The notes below the pieces were generated by a model that was given only the letters and a program-made list of their open reading frames with translations, was not told the origin of the DNA and ran no database searches. The position numbers and the translations under genes are program-made. This document shows positions 56,221 through 64,000 of a stretch of DNA of 64,000 nt, piece after piece. Origin of the DNA: Qipengyuania flava (lineage in GTDB: Bacteria; Pseudomonadota; Alphaproteobacteria; Sphingomonadales; Sphingomonadaceae); contig NZ_CP080410.1 of assembly GCF_019448255.1 (NCBI RefSeq), positions 1,984,001 to 2,048,000 of the forward strand, in the 5' to 3' direction. Numbering within the stretch: the stretch's first letter is position 1; every line of letters begins with the position of its first letter.

Positions 56221-57170
56221 ACCAGCCCCCTCCTCATCCGCAGCAGGAGCCAGAGGAAGAACGGCGCGCCGAGCAGGCTCAGGGCAATGCCCAGGCGCAG
56301 TTCGGTGACGAAGGGCAGCACGCGCACCGCGCTGTCGGCCAGCAGCACAAGCAAGGCGCCGGCAAGCGCGCTCGGCACGATCAGTTGCGATGGCCGACGG
56401 TCGGTCAGCGGGCGCACAAGGTGCGGCACGATCAGACCAACGAAGCCGATAATGCCCGCCACCGCAACGCTCGCGCCCACGGTCAGGCCGATCCCGGCGA
56501 TCAGCAGCCAGAGAAGCTTGCGCGTATCAACGCCGAGCGAGCGGGCCACCAGTTCGCCCAGCGTCAGCGCATCAAGCGAGCGGCCACTACGCCACAGCAG
56601 CAGCACGCCCAGCGCAACCAGCGGCGCGGCCAGCGTGACTTCGCGCCAACTGCGGTCGGTCAGCGCGCCGTTGAGCCACAGCACGATCTCGCTCATGGCA
56701 AAGGCGTTGGGCGCCATGCTGATGGCGAGCGCGGTCAGCGCGCCGGCAAGGCTCGCCACCATCAGGCCGGCCAAAGTGAACAGCGCAATGCCCCCCGTTC
56801 GCCCGGCAATCGCAGCGAGCAGCGCCATCGCCCCGCCCGCGCCGATAAGCGCGAAAGCCGGGAGCAGCCATGGTGAGACCGCATAGCCGAACCACAGCGC
56901 GGCGACTGCGCCCAGCGCTGCGCCGGGGGCAATACCGAAGAGGCCCGGATCGGCCAACGGATTGCGCAGGTAGCCCTGCATCGCCGCCCCGCTCGCCCCC
57001 AGCCCTGCGCCCACGATGATCGCGAGGAGCGCGCGGGGAAGGCGCAGTTCGGACAGGATAAGCGCCGCATTGGGGGTCGCGGAAGGATCGAGCCAGACGC
57101 GGCCCGCCAGCAGCGAGAGCGGCAGGGCCAGCGCGAGCAGCCCCGCGAAGATCCACGCGGCGCGGTTCAC
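56217..57170 (-). CDS. btuC: cobalamin ABC transporter permease (FecCD family)
   Basis: A 317-aa permease with about ten helices and the FecCD/BtuC pattern: LRLPRALLAIIVGAGLGASG and GAMQGYLRNPLADPGLFGI region, then GIIGFVGLIVPHLVRPL. The GTG at 57170 overlaps the stop of the binding protein gene (GTGA). A longer frame starting at 57233 is a shadow of that gene. Confidence 0.92.
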   Translation of the reverse strand: MNRAAWIFAGLLALALPLSLLAGRVWLDPSATPNAALILSELRLPRALLAIIVGAGLGASGAAMQGYLRNPLADPGLFGIAPGAALGAVAALWFGYAVSPWLLPAFALIGAGGAMALLAAIAGRTGGIALFTLAGLMVASLAGALTALAISMAPNAFAMSEIVLWLNGALTDRSWREVTLAAPLVALGVLLLWRSGRSLDALTLGELVARSLGVDTRKLLWLLIAGIGLTVGASVAVAGIIGFVGLIVPHLVRPLTDRRPSQLIVPSALAGALLVLLADSAVRVLPFVTELRLGIALSLLGAPFFLWLLLRMRRGLV

Positions 57171-57982
57171 AGCGCCGCCTCCCGGATTGCGGCCAGTCGC
57201 TCGGCGGCGCGGATGATCGTCGGTCCGCCGCAATAGAGCAGCTGCGTGTCGAATGCGGCGCGGTGCATGCCGGGCAGGCGATCGAGCGCCGGGTGCTGCT
57301 GGCTGCGCTCGCCGCCAGCGACAAGCAGCACCTTCGGCGGGTTGGCCACCACATCCTCAAGCGCAACGAAGTCCGCTTGCGACAACCCGCGCGCGGGCGC
57401 GGCGTTGCGAAAACCGGTGCGCGCGAGGAGGTCGCTCACCAACTCCTGCTCGCCCGCGACGATGCCGCCGGGCTGCCACAGCAGCGCCTCCACCCTTTCG
57501 CCGCTTTCCGGTTCGGCAGCGGCAAGCGCGCGCTCGATGCGCGCCGCCAGCGCTTCTCCGGCCCCGGCGTTGCCCGCGAGCGCCGCGAGTTCGCGCACTT
57601 GCGCGAGGCTGCTCTCGACATCGGCGATCATGCCGAATGTGACGACCTCGATGCCGAGGTCGCCCAGCGCTGCGCGGGTCGCGGGCGCAAGGAAAGTGCT
57701 GGCCACAACCACATCGGGATCGAGTGCGAGGATTTCCTCTACCGTTCCTCCGGTGGCGGCAAAGCCCGCGGCGTCCTCGGGTGCCATGGAGCTGGCGCGC
57801 GGATCCTTGCTGTAGTGCGAAATCGCCAGCAGCTGGCCCGGCGCGGCTACCTCGGCAAGGATCGCGTCCGTGCAGGGGTTGAGGCTGACGATCGTCGGCC
57901 CCTCGCCCCCGGGCGCCCGCGCCGGCCCGCTGCCCGCGCAGGACGCGAGCAGGAGGCACAGCGCGGGCAGGAAACGCGTCAC
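57167..57982 (-). CDS. btuF: cobalamin ABC transporter substrate-binding lipoprotein
   Basis: A 271-aa class III periplasmic binding protein with a lipoprotein signal (PALCLLLASCAGSG, Cys15 in LASC). It contains the opening IVSLNPCTDAILAEVA and the LDPDVVVAST segment typical of BtuF/FhuD-like proteins. Four-base overlaps on both sides place it in the riboswitch-controlled operon. Lipid anchoring of the binding protein is unusual compared with soluble enterobacterial BtuF. Confidence 0.9.
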   Translation of the reverse strand: MTRFLPALCLLLASCAGSGPARAPGGEGPTIVSLNPCTDAILAEVAAPGQLLAISHYSKDPRASSMAPEDAAGFAATGGTVEEILALDPDVVVASTFLAPATRAALGDLGIEVVTFGMIADVESSLAQVRELAALAGNAGAGEALAARIERALAAAEPESGERVEALLWQPGGIVAGEQELVSDLLARTGFRNAAPARGLSQADFVALEDVVANPPKVLLVAGGERSQQHPALDRLPGMHRAAFDTQLLYCGGPTIIRAAERLAAIREAAL

Positions 57983-60000
57983 ATCCGCGCCCTCACTCCG
58001 ATGAACCCGCTGCGCCCGGCGGTGTTGTAGCCCGCCACTGTCTGGTAATCGGCGCCAAACAGGTTCTCGATCCGGCCATAGACTTCAAGCGTTTCGCCCA
58101 GTGGCAATGCGGCACGCAGGTCCACGACCTCATAGCCTTCGAGACGAACGGTGTTGGCCGCGTTGTCGAAGCTTTCGCCGACAAAGCGCACATCGGCACC
58201 CAGCTTCAGGCCGGTCGTCGACGGACGCGCCAGGAGCCCCGTCTCCCAATCGGCGAACAATGTGCCGGACACCTGCGGCCGGCGTGCAAGCTCGAGACCC
58301 GTGGTGCGATCTTCGGCATCGAGCAGGGTGAACACGCCTGCGACGCGCAAGGTGCCGGTAACGTCGAAACCCGCCTCTGCCTCGAACCCCTGCGCGCGCG
58401 CCTGTGCGACATTGTCATAGGTGCCGAAGGGGCGACCGGTGCAAATCGTTGAGGCTACACCAAAGCAGGACACGAAGCTGATGAGGTCCTCGCTATCGCG
58501 GCGGAAAGCGGTGAGCGCGACATGCGTGCCCCGGCCGCGTGTGCCTTTCTCGACGCCGAGGTCGAAGCTGGTGCTTTCTTCCGGCTGCAGCGCTGCATTG
58601 CCGAAATTGGACAGGAGCTGGAACAGCGTCGGGGCCTTGAAGCCTTCGCCAAGGCTCGCCCGAACACGCCAGTCGTCGCCAAAGCCGTAGGACACATCCG
58701 CACCGTAGCTCGCGTTGCTGCCGAACAGCGAATGGTCGTCCACGCGCGAGCCGACATGCGCGGCAAAGCGGCCCATCACGAAGCCCAGCTGGACATAGGC
58801 GCCAAAGATGTCCGCCTCGCCATCGGGGCTGAAGCTGGCCGAATAGTCGGTCCACTCCTTCTCCGCGCCGAAGGCCACGGTGACCGGGCCGATCGCCCGG
58901 TACTCTCCGCGCAGGGACACGCGCTGGGATTCGCCATCGGAGGCAAAGGTGGTCGTGCCCGCCGCGTCGCGGTTGTCGCGTTCGGTATTCGAGAGCGAGA
59001 ACGCGCCGCGCAGGGTCAGGTCGCCGCCGTAATAGGCAAAGCCGACATCGCCCCAGTGGCGGCGCGTTTCCTGCGTTTCCAGCGTGTCGGAAAAGGCGAA
59101 TGTCGGCGGCGGGAAGCCGTCGAGATCGAGATCGCCCTCGCTCCAGTTGGCGTGGGCGAAGACCTCCAGATTGTCGGTCACGTCAACGAAGACCTGCCCG
59201 CCCAGCGCCAGCTGCTCGAAGCCGTCCTTCTCGGTGCCGCTGGCCGCGGTCGAGAAGCCGTCGGTGCGGTAGAAGGAGCCGGTCAGCCCGGCATAGAAGC
59301 CCTGGCCATCCACGCCGGCCGCCGCGCTGGCGAACAGCGTGTCGCGCGATCCGTACTCGATATTTCCGCTCGCGCCAGTCTCGCCGCGGGTCGAGATGTC
59401 AACGACCCCGCCGATCGCCTCAGATCCCCAGATCGTGCTGTTTGACCCGCGCAGGATGTCGAACTTGGAGGCCGTGCCGAGGAGCAGGTTGCTGAAGTCG
59501 AAGCCTCCACCGGGCGAGGCCGGATCGGCGACGCGAACACCATCGACCAACACCAGAAGTTGCTCAGAATTCGCGCCGCGCAAGTTGACGCCGGTAAAGC
59601 CGCCCACCCCGCCATTGCGGCTGAGAGTCACGCCGGGTGTGCGCTGCAGCACGCGGGTCGCGTCGGCGCCCTGGATACTCTCGATCTCCTCGCGATCGAT
59701 CACGGTAACGGCCTGTCCGGTCGAGGCGACCGGGGTGGCAAGGCCGTTCGCCGTCACGGTAATCGTGGGCCGCACCATGTCACCAAACACAATGCTGTCG
59801 TCGACGCTCACCGGGACCGGCTCACCAAGGTCATCCGCACTTCGGCGCGGATGCGGAACGAAGAGCGCGCCATCCGGGGTGACGCACACTTCGGTCAGCG
59901 GAGTGACCTCGGCGGGCGGGCACGGCTCGTGCTCGGCCTCCTGCGCCTGAACGGCAACCGGAAATGCAGATATACTTAGAAGAAACAGAAATTTACGCAC
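57979..60000 (-). CDS. btuB: TonB-dependent vitamin B12 receptor (BtuB-like)
   Basis: A 673-aa outer-membrane receptor. A signal peptide (FLFLLSISAFPVAVQAQ) is followed by an extended linker and a TonB-box-like segment (PTITVTANG). The plug domain has VTVIDREEIESIQGADATRVLQRTPGVTLSRN and the beta-barrel ends in the canonical aromatic C-terminus region (RSGFIGVRARM). The GTG at 60000 follows AGGAGG with ideal spacing; the longer frame from 60081 is not needed. It lies about 105 bp after the cobalamin riboswitch. Confidence 0.93.
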   Translation of the reverse strand: MRKFLFLLSISAFPVAVQAQEAEHEPCPPAEVTPLTEVCVTPDGALFVPHPRRSADDLGEPVPVSVDDSIVFGDMVRPTITVTANGLATPVASTGQAVTVIDREEIESIQGADATRVLQRTPGVTLSRNGGVGGFTGVNLRGANSEQLLVLVDGVRVADPASPGGGFDFSNLLLGTASKFDILRGSNSTIWGSEAIGGVVDISTRGETGASGNIEYGSRDTLFASAAAGVDGQGFYAGLTGSFYRTDGFSTAASGTEKDGFEQLALGGQVFVDVTDNLEVFAHANWSEGDLDLDGFPPPTFAFSDTLETQETRRHWGDVGFAYYGGDLTLRGAFSLSNTERDNRDAAGTTTFASDGESQRVSLRGEYRAIGPVTVAFGAEKEWTDYSASFSPDGEADIFGAYVQLGFVMGRFAAHVGSRVDDHSLFGSNASYGADVSYGFGDDWRVRASLGEGFKAPTLFQLLSNFGNAALQPEESTSFDLGVEKGTRGRGTHVALTAFRRDSEDLISFVSCFGVASTICTGRPFGTYDNVAQARAQGFEAEAGFDVTGTLRVAGVFTLLDAEDRTTGLELARRPQVSGTLFADWETGLLARPSTTGLKLGADVRFVGESFDNAANTVRLEGYEVVDLRAALPLGETLEVYGRIENLFGADYQTVAGYNTAGRSGFIGVRARM

Positions 60001-60104
60001 AATACCTCCTATCACAGACGAATGCCGTCCATGACGGGAGGGAGCGCTCATTCGCCCCATCCACGTTTGCCATCGGTACACCCCGCCCGCGGCCGAACGA
60101 CGCG

Positions 60105-60265
60105 CACAGGCAGGTCTCCTGGCTCCCGGATCGCTGGTTCCGCTTCGCCTTCCCGCTTGCGCAGTGGCGTAATGAAGCGAACCTCCCCGGTCACAGTTGC
60201 GGGGGCAGCGGAGGTCTTGAACCTCCTTCCCTCTTAGGGCCTGCGTCGGCAGGCCAACCTATGAC
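60105..60265 (-). promoter_or_regulatory. cobalamin riboswitch
   Basis: Read on the minus strand, the element contains all the hallmark conserved blocks of the AdoCbl riboswitch in order: AAGAGGGAA, GCTGCCCCCGCAACTGTGA, GCCACTG, GGGAAGG, and the B12 box AGCCAGGAGACCTGCC near its 3' end. It should repress the downstream btuB-F-C-D operon when cobalamin is plentiful. The rest of the 60001-60440 gap holds only the btuB leader and the opposite-strand hydrolase promoter. Confidence 0.97.
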
Positions 60266-60440
60266 GCAATCGCGCCCCTATCGCGCGATTTTGCGATGCA
60301 CAAGAGCCGGGCTTCGTTAAGCTTTGCTGTGGTAAGGGCCTGAAGGCCGATCGTCCCTTAGCGGGATGGGCGCAAGCCGCCGCCTGTCGCATGGGCGGCA
60401 ACTCGGCTATGATTGGACGCAATCCAGGGAAGGACCCGCA

Positions 60441-61520
60441 GTGGACGAGACGATGGCCCCGGCCGGACGGACCCCGCGCACGCCGCGCGAACCGTCGCCG
60501 CGCGCGCGCCGTCTCGACCAGCGCCGCAAGAGCCGGCGCCGGCTGCTGGGGCGCGGCGCGATCCTGGGCGCGGCCATCGCCCTGCCCACCGTTGCCGCGC
60601 AGGGCGAATGGACCGATCTGAAACAGGCGATGGGCCTTGGCGAAGAAACCGTAGCCTTTGCGCCCATGCCCTTCGAAACCGCCGGCGAAAGCTTCCCGGG
60701 CTCCGCCTTCTACTATCTTGAGGACGCCCCGCGCCTTGCTGTCGAAGTGCCCGAGCTGCGCGATGAAGAGATTGGCGCAGAGACGGTCGAGTTCGCGGAA
60801 AGCCACGGTGCAGGCGCGGCAGCAGCGGCCTTCCGCACAGCCGGCAGCGGTCTCGACAAGGCGCGCGCGCTGCAATGCCTTTCCACCGCGGTGTACTACG
60901 AAGCCGCGAGCGAGAGCTACGCCGGACAGCAAGCGGTCGCGCAGGTCGTTCTCAACCGCGTGGCGCACCCGGCCTATCCGGCGAGCGTGTGCGGAGTGGT
61001 TTTCCAGGGATCGGAACGCAAGACCGGCTGCCAGTTCAGCTTTACCTGCGACGGGTCGATGGCGCGGCGACCCTCGCGCCAGGCCTGGGCCGTCGCCCAG
61101 TCGGTCGCGCTCGCAGCGCTGGCGGGTGAGGTTTACAAGCCCATCGGCCTCGCAACGCATTACCACACCAATTACGTGAACCCCTATTGGGCGGCGAGCC
61201 TCGACTTCGTCGGCACCATCGGCGCGCACCGTTTCTACCGCTGGAAAGGCGGCGCCGGGACCGCACGCGCCTTTACGGATCGCTACGCCGGAAGCGAACC
61301 GCTGGCAGCGCCCAACCGCCGCACCCAAACCACGGCGGCAGCCGCAATCACGCCGCCTCCCAACGATCGGCTGACCTCGGCCCCCGTGACGGCGAATCCG
61401 GCGGCAACTTCTTCTGCGCAGGCCCAACCGAGCGCCAACGACGCGCTGCCCCAGTCTGGCCGCGTGCGCGAGGAATATGCGAATTCGGGCAAGTGGATTA
61501 ACGAACCCGGCAAGCGCTAA
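60441..61520 (+). CDS. cell wall hydrolase, SleB-like (Hydrolase_2)
   Basis: A 359-aa protein with a basic cytoplasmic N-terminus (RARRLDQRRKSRRRLLGRG), one membrane segment (AILGAAIALPTVAA), and a C-terminal SleB-type domain. The catalytic Glu lies in ALQCLSTAVYYEAASES, followed by QAVAQVVLNRVAHP and ATHYHTNYVNPYW. It would cleave peptidoglycan glycan strands in the periplasm. GGGAAGGA at 60427-60434 supports the GTG start at 60441; ATG at 60453 is the alternative. The tail is Pro/Ala/Thr-rich. Confidence 0.92.
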   Translation: MDETMAPAGRTPRTPREPSPRARRLDQRRKSRRRLLGRGAILGAAIALPTVAAQGEWTDLKQAMGLGEETVAFAPMPFETAGESFPGSAFYYLEDAPRLAVEVPELRDEEIGAETVEFAESHGAGAAAAAFRTAGSGLDKARALQCLSTAVYYEAASESYAGQQAVAQVVLNRVAHPAYPASVCGVVFQGSERKTGCQFSFTCDGSMARRPSRQAWAVAQSVALAALAGEVYKPIGLATHYHTNYVNPYWAASLDFVGTIGAHRFYRWKGGAGTARAFTDRYAGSEPLAAPNRRTQTTAAAAITPPPNDRLTSAPVTANPAATSSAQAQPSANDALPQSGRVREEYANSGKWINEPGKR

Positions 61521-61644
61521 GCCCGCCTGCGCGCTGTTCTGCGCTGCGCCTTTACCTCTTCACAACCATGTCACGGAACCGAAGCTTAGCGCGAGGGTGC
61601 CTAGAGAGGGTGTGTTCGCAACGCCGCTTCACAAGGATGTAGGC

Positions 61645-61989
61645 ATGCCCGTCCATTTCGCCGCCGCCCGCTCGACTGCTCATTCGCCGATTGCCCGCGC
61701 GCTGGCGAAGAAGGCGCTGGCCCGTGCGGCCAACGACAACGGCGATGCGGCGCAGATGCAGGCTGAAGCCTCCAGCTTCGATGCCATGATGCGTGCCGCG
61801 CTCAAGCATTTTGCCGAACACGGCCTCGGCGCTGCTGAAGCCGCTCGCCAACAGGCGGAACAGGCCTATTTCACCGGCGACCATGACGCCTACGCCTGGT
61901 GGCTTGGCGTGTGTCGCACGCTCGATCGCCGCCTGGCCGAGCGGTGCGAGCGCCGGCTCGAAGGCGACGACGCGCAGCTCGTCTACTGA
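61645..61989 (+). CDS. hypothetical helical protein
   Basis: A 114-aa protein, Ala/Gln/His-rich and predicted all-helical, with no signal peptide or membrane segment (KHFAEHGLGAAEAARQQAEQAYFTGD). AAGGA about 8 bases upstream supports the ATG at 61645. The frame is open upstream to 61477 inside the preceding gene. No family was recognised. The next gene starts 73 bp downstream. Confidence 0.75.
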   Translation: MPVHFAAARSTAHSPIARALAKKALARAANDNGDAAQMQAEASSFDAMMRAALKHFAEHGLGAAEAARQQAEQAYFTGDHDAYAWWLGVCRTLDRRLAERCERRLEGDDAQLVY

Positions 61990-62062
61990 CCATCGAACGG
62001 TGCGTGTCAGGGTGACCCTCGCGTTAACCGAAACATGACGGTTTTCCCGTAGGTCAGTCGCA

Positions 62063-64000
62063 ATGGGGAAGCAGCACATAAACACCGCCTGGGCACGTAT
62101 CCAGGACCTTAGAGAGGGCGCCGACCCGCTCACCGATCAGGCGCGCGGTGCTCTGGTGCGCTCGCTTTACGAAAGGCGCACGGCGCTTGCGATGGGCGCG
62201 ATTTGCGGCGCCATGGCCAGCACCGTCGTTGCCTTCCTGTCCGACAATTCACTGCTCTACTCGCTGGCTTTCCTGCTCTCCAGCATCGCCATCCTGCGCA
62301 TCGTCAACGCGCGGCACCTGGCAAGAAACCCGGACGACATCGACGCGGATTATCTTGAGCTCACCTACAAGTTCGGAGCTTTCAGCTATGCTCTGGTCCT
62401 TGGGCTGGTCGCGGCAGCGACCGTCGCGCTCGATACTGGGGCCATGGCGCAAGTGCTGATGATCACCAACGCCGTGGGCTATGGGATCGGTATATGCGCG
62501 CACAACGCGGCCCGGCCCACGATCGCGCTGGGCCAGCTCACCCTGGTCTCGGTGCCGGTGGTCTGGGCTGTGCTGGCGGAAGGATCTGTTGCCGGCGCAT
62601 TCCTTGCGCTCACCATCGCGCTGCTCTTTCCGGCCATGTTCTCGATCGTCTTTTCGATCTTCGGAACCTTGCGCGATTCGCTCGATGCGGCCGACCGCAG
62701 CGCGGAACTGGCCGCGCAGATGGAAACGATTGCCCTGACCGATCCGGTCACGGGCCTCGCCAACCGGTCGGGCCTCGACCGTGATCTTCCGGGCGTACTC
62801 GAACGCGCAGCCGATAGCGGGAATGCCGCCGTCCTGTGGATCGATCTCGACCGCTTCAAGGAGGTCAACGAGCTCAAGGGACACCAGGCGGGCGACCAGG
62901 TCCTGCGCGAGATCGGTAGCCGGCTTTCCGCACTGGTCGAAGATGGCGGTATCGTCGCGCGCTTTGCCGGTGACGAGTTTGTCGTGACCACACGGATCGA
63001 CAGCCGCAACGCCGCCTCCATGCTCGCAAGCCAGATCCTTGGCGAGGTCCGCCGCCCCATGCGTATCGACGGCGAGCGCATCGAGATGGGTGCGTCTATC
63101 GGTATTGCCTTGATGCCTGAAGACGGATGCACGGCGGAGGAGCTGATGCGCCACGCCGACCTTGCGCTGTACGAAGCGAAAATCGCCGGCCGTTCGCAGG
63201 TGCGTTTCTTCACAACGGACATGACCCGCGATCTGGCCCATCGGCGCGAAATCGAGACCGAGCTGCGCCTCGCCCTCTCGCGCGACGAGCTATCGGTCTA
63301 CTTCCAGCCGATCGTGGACCTGGAAACGGGCCGCGTGCGGTGTTTCGAGGCGCTGGTGCGCTGGTTCCACCCGGAAAAGGGCGAGATCCGGCCCGACGAG
63401 TTTATTCCGGTTGCCGAAGACAGCGGCGCCATAGTCACACTGGGCAACTGGCTGACCGGCGAAGCGGCGCGGGTTGCCGCGCAATGGCCCGAAGACGTGC
63501 ACGTTGCCGTCAACCTCTCGCCGCTGCAGCTCAAGGCGCCGGGCGCTGCGCTCGGCATCCTCAACGCGCTGCGCGAGGCAGGCCTCCCGCCCGAGCGACT
63601 TGAGCTGGAAGTAACCGAGAACCTATTTCTCGAGGACAGTCCCAGCATCGCACTGTTCATCAAGGAGCTTTCCCGCGCCGGCGTGCGCTTTGCGCTCGAC
63701 GACTTCGGCACCGGCTATTCCTCGCTGGCTTATATCAACCAGTGGCCGTTCTCGAAGATCAAGGTCGACCGCAGCTTCGTCTCGGGCGCGCAGGCGGGCC
63801 GCAAGAGCGATGCGATCATTCGCGCGGTTTCGCAAATGGGTCACACGCTGGGCATGGAAATCGTTGCCGAAGGGCTCGAGACGGTCGAGCAGGTGAAAGC
63901 CGTGCGCTCGGCGGGCTGTACGCTGGGCCAGGGCTATCACTTCAGCCGCGCCATTCCGGACTACAAGGCCGCCCTGTTGCTGGCCGAGGAAACCGATTCC
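62063..64000 (+). CDS. membrane GGDEF-EAL cyclic-di-GMP protein (partial)
   Basis: The frame is open to the window edge; 646 codons are seen. It has about five N-terminal helices, then a GGDEF domain whose motif is AGDEF rather than GGDEF, with LTDPVTGLANRSG. The EAL domain is complete: FEALVRW, NLSPLQL, LEVTEN, DDFGTGYSSL, IKVDRSF and VAEGLET. The EAL residues needed for phosphodiesterase activity look intact; cyclase activity is less certain because of the Ala. Only the extreme C-terminus is missing. Confidence 0.93.
   Translation, partial: MGKQHINTAWARIQDLREGADPLTDQARGALVRSLYERRTALAMGAICGAMASTVVAFLSDNSLLYSLAFLLSSIAILRIVNARHLARNPDDIDADYLELTYKFGAFSYALVLGLVAAATVALDTGAMAQVLMITNAVGYGIGICAHNAARPTIALGQLTLVSVPVVWAVLAEGSVAGAFLALTIALLFPAMFSIVFSIFGTLRDSLDAADRSAELAAQMETIALTDPVTGLANRSGLDRDLPGVLERAADSGNAAVLWIDLDRFKEVNELKGHQAGDQVLREIGSRLSALVEDGGIVARFAGDEFVVTTRIDSRNAASMLASQILGEVRRPMRIDGERIEMGASIGIALMPEDGCTAEELMRHADLALYEAKIAGRSQVRFFTTDMTRDLAHRREIETELRLALSRDELSVYFQPIVDLETGRVRCFEALVRWFHPEKGEIRPDEFIPVAEDSGAIVTLGNWLTGEAARVAAQWPEDVHVAVNLSPLQLKAPGAALGILNALREAGLPPERLELEVTENLFLEDSPSIALFIKELSRAGVRFALDDFGTGYSSLAYINQWPFSKIKVDRSFVSGAQAGRKSDAIIRAVSQMGHTLGMEIVAEGLETVEQVKAVRSAGCTLGQGYHFSRAIPDYKAALLLAEETDS

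Noticed and set aside
1-64000. CRISPR arrays or tandem repeats
   Set aside because: No regularly spaced repeats were seen on reading the intergenic regions.

Overview
The window is high-GC, densely packed alphaproteobacterial chromosome, most likely from Sphingomonadales and probably the family Erythrobacteraceae. Supporting signs are CckA, alphaproteobacterial SOS boxes (GTTC-N7-GTTC) in front of recA and uvrA, a sphingomonad-type exopolysaccharide (EPS) locus, and many short gene overlaps of the TGATG, ATGA and GTGA kind. No rRNA, tRNA, transposase or CRISPR array was seen. The species call is inference.

Layout: 1-7000 (minus strand) is an EPS assembly locus: initiating sugar transferase, a small secreted or membrane protein, O-antigen ligase/polymerase-like protein, export lipoprotein, tyrosine autokinase, and a TPR-like protein cut by the window edge. 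7199-13941 (plus) holds isocitrate dehydrogenase, a GNAT-nitrilase fusion, a Tat-exported GH10 xylanase, a cation/proton antiporter and two small unknowns. 13948-26507 (minus) holds alaS, a methyltransferase-epimerase-UDP-glucose dehydrogenase cluster that would feed UDP-uronic acids to polysaccharide synthesis, a GST, recA, cckA, smpB and dapA. 26603-40367 (mostly plus) holds a soluble lytic transglycosylase, greB, rlmN, a three-gene redox operon (SDR, cytochrome b, Mo-cofactor enzyme), a cyclopropane synthase-family gene, argG and rlpA.

The accessory interval is about 40.9-43.6 kb. It holds a frameshifted copy of a gene resembling a conserved sphingomonad family, with palindromic micro-insertions. 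Beside it lies a visibly AT-rich island with a stand-alone P-loop ATPase and a convergent 165-aa unknown, bracketed by a 9-bp direct repeat. uvrA follows. Two paralogous membrane diguanylate cyclases flank a GH24 lysozyme, and a GGDEF-EAL protein ends the window, so cyclic-di-GMP signalling is well represented.

55.5-60.3 kb (minus) is a complete vitamin B12 uptake operon, btuB-F-C-D type, under a clear cobalamin riboswitch.

The largest gene-free stretch, 38318-39173, is not empty. On the plus strand it carries a series of hairpins, several with UUCG loops, ending in a terminator-like hairpin. It is the best candidate for an undescribed structured RNA in the window.
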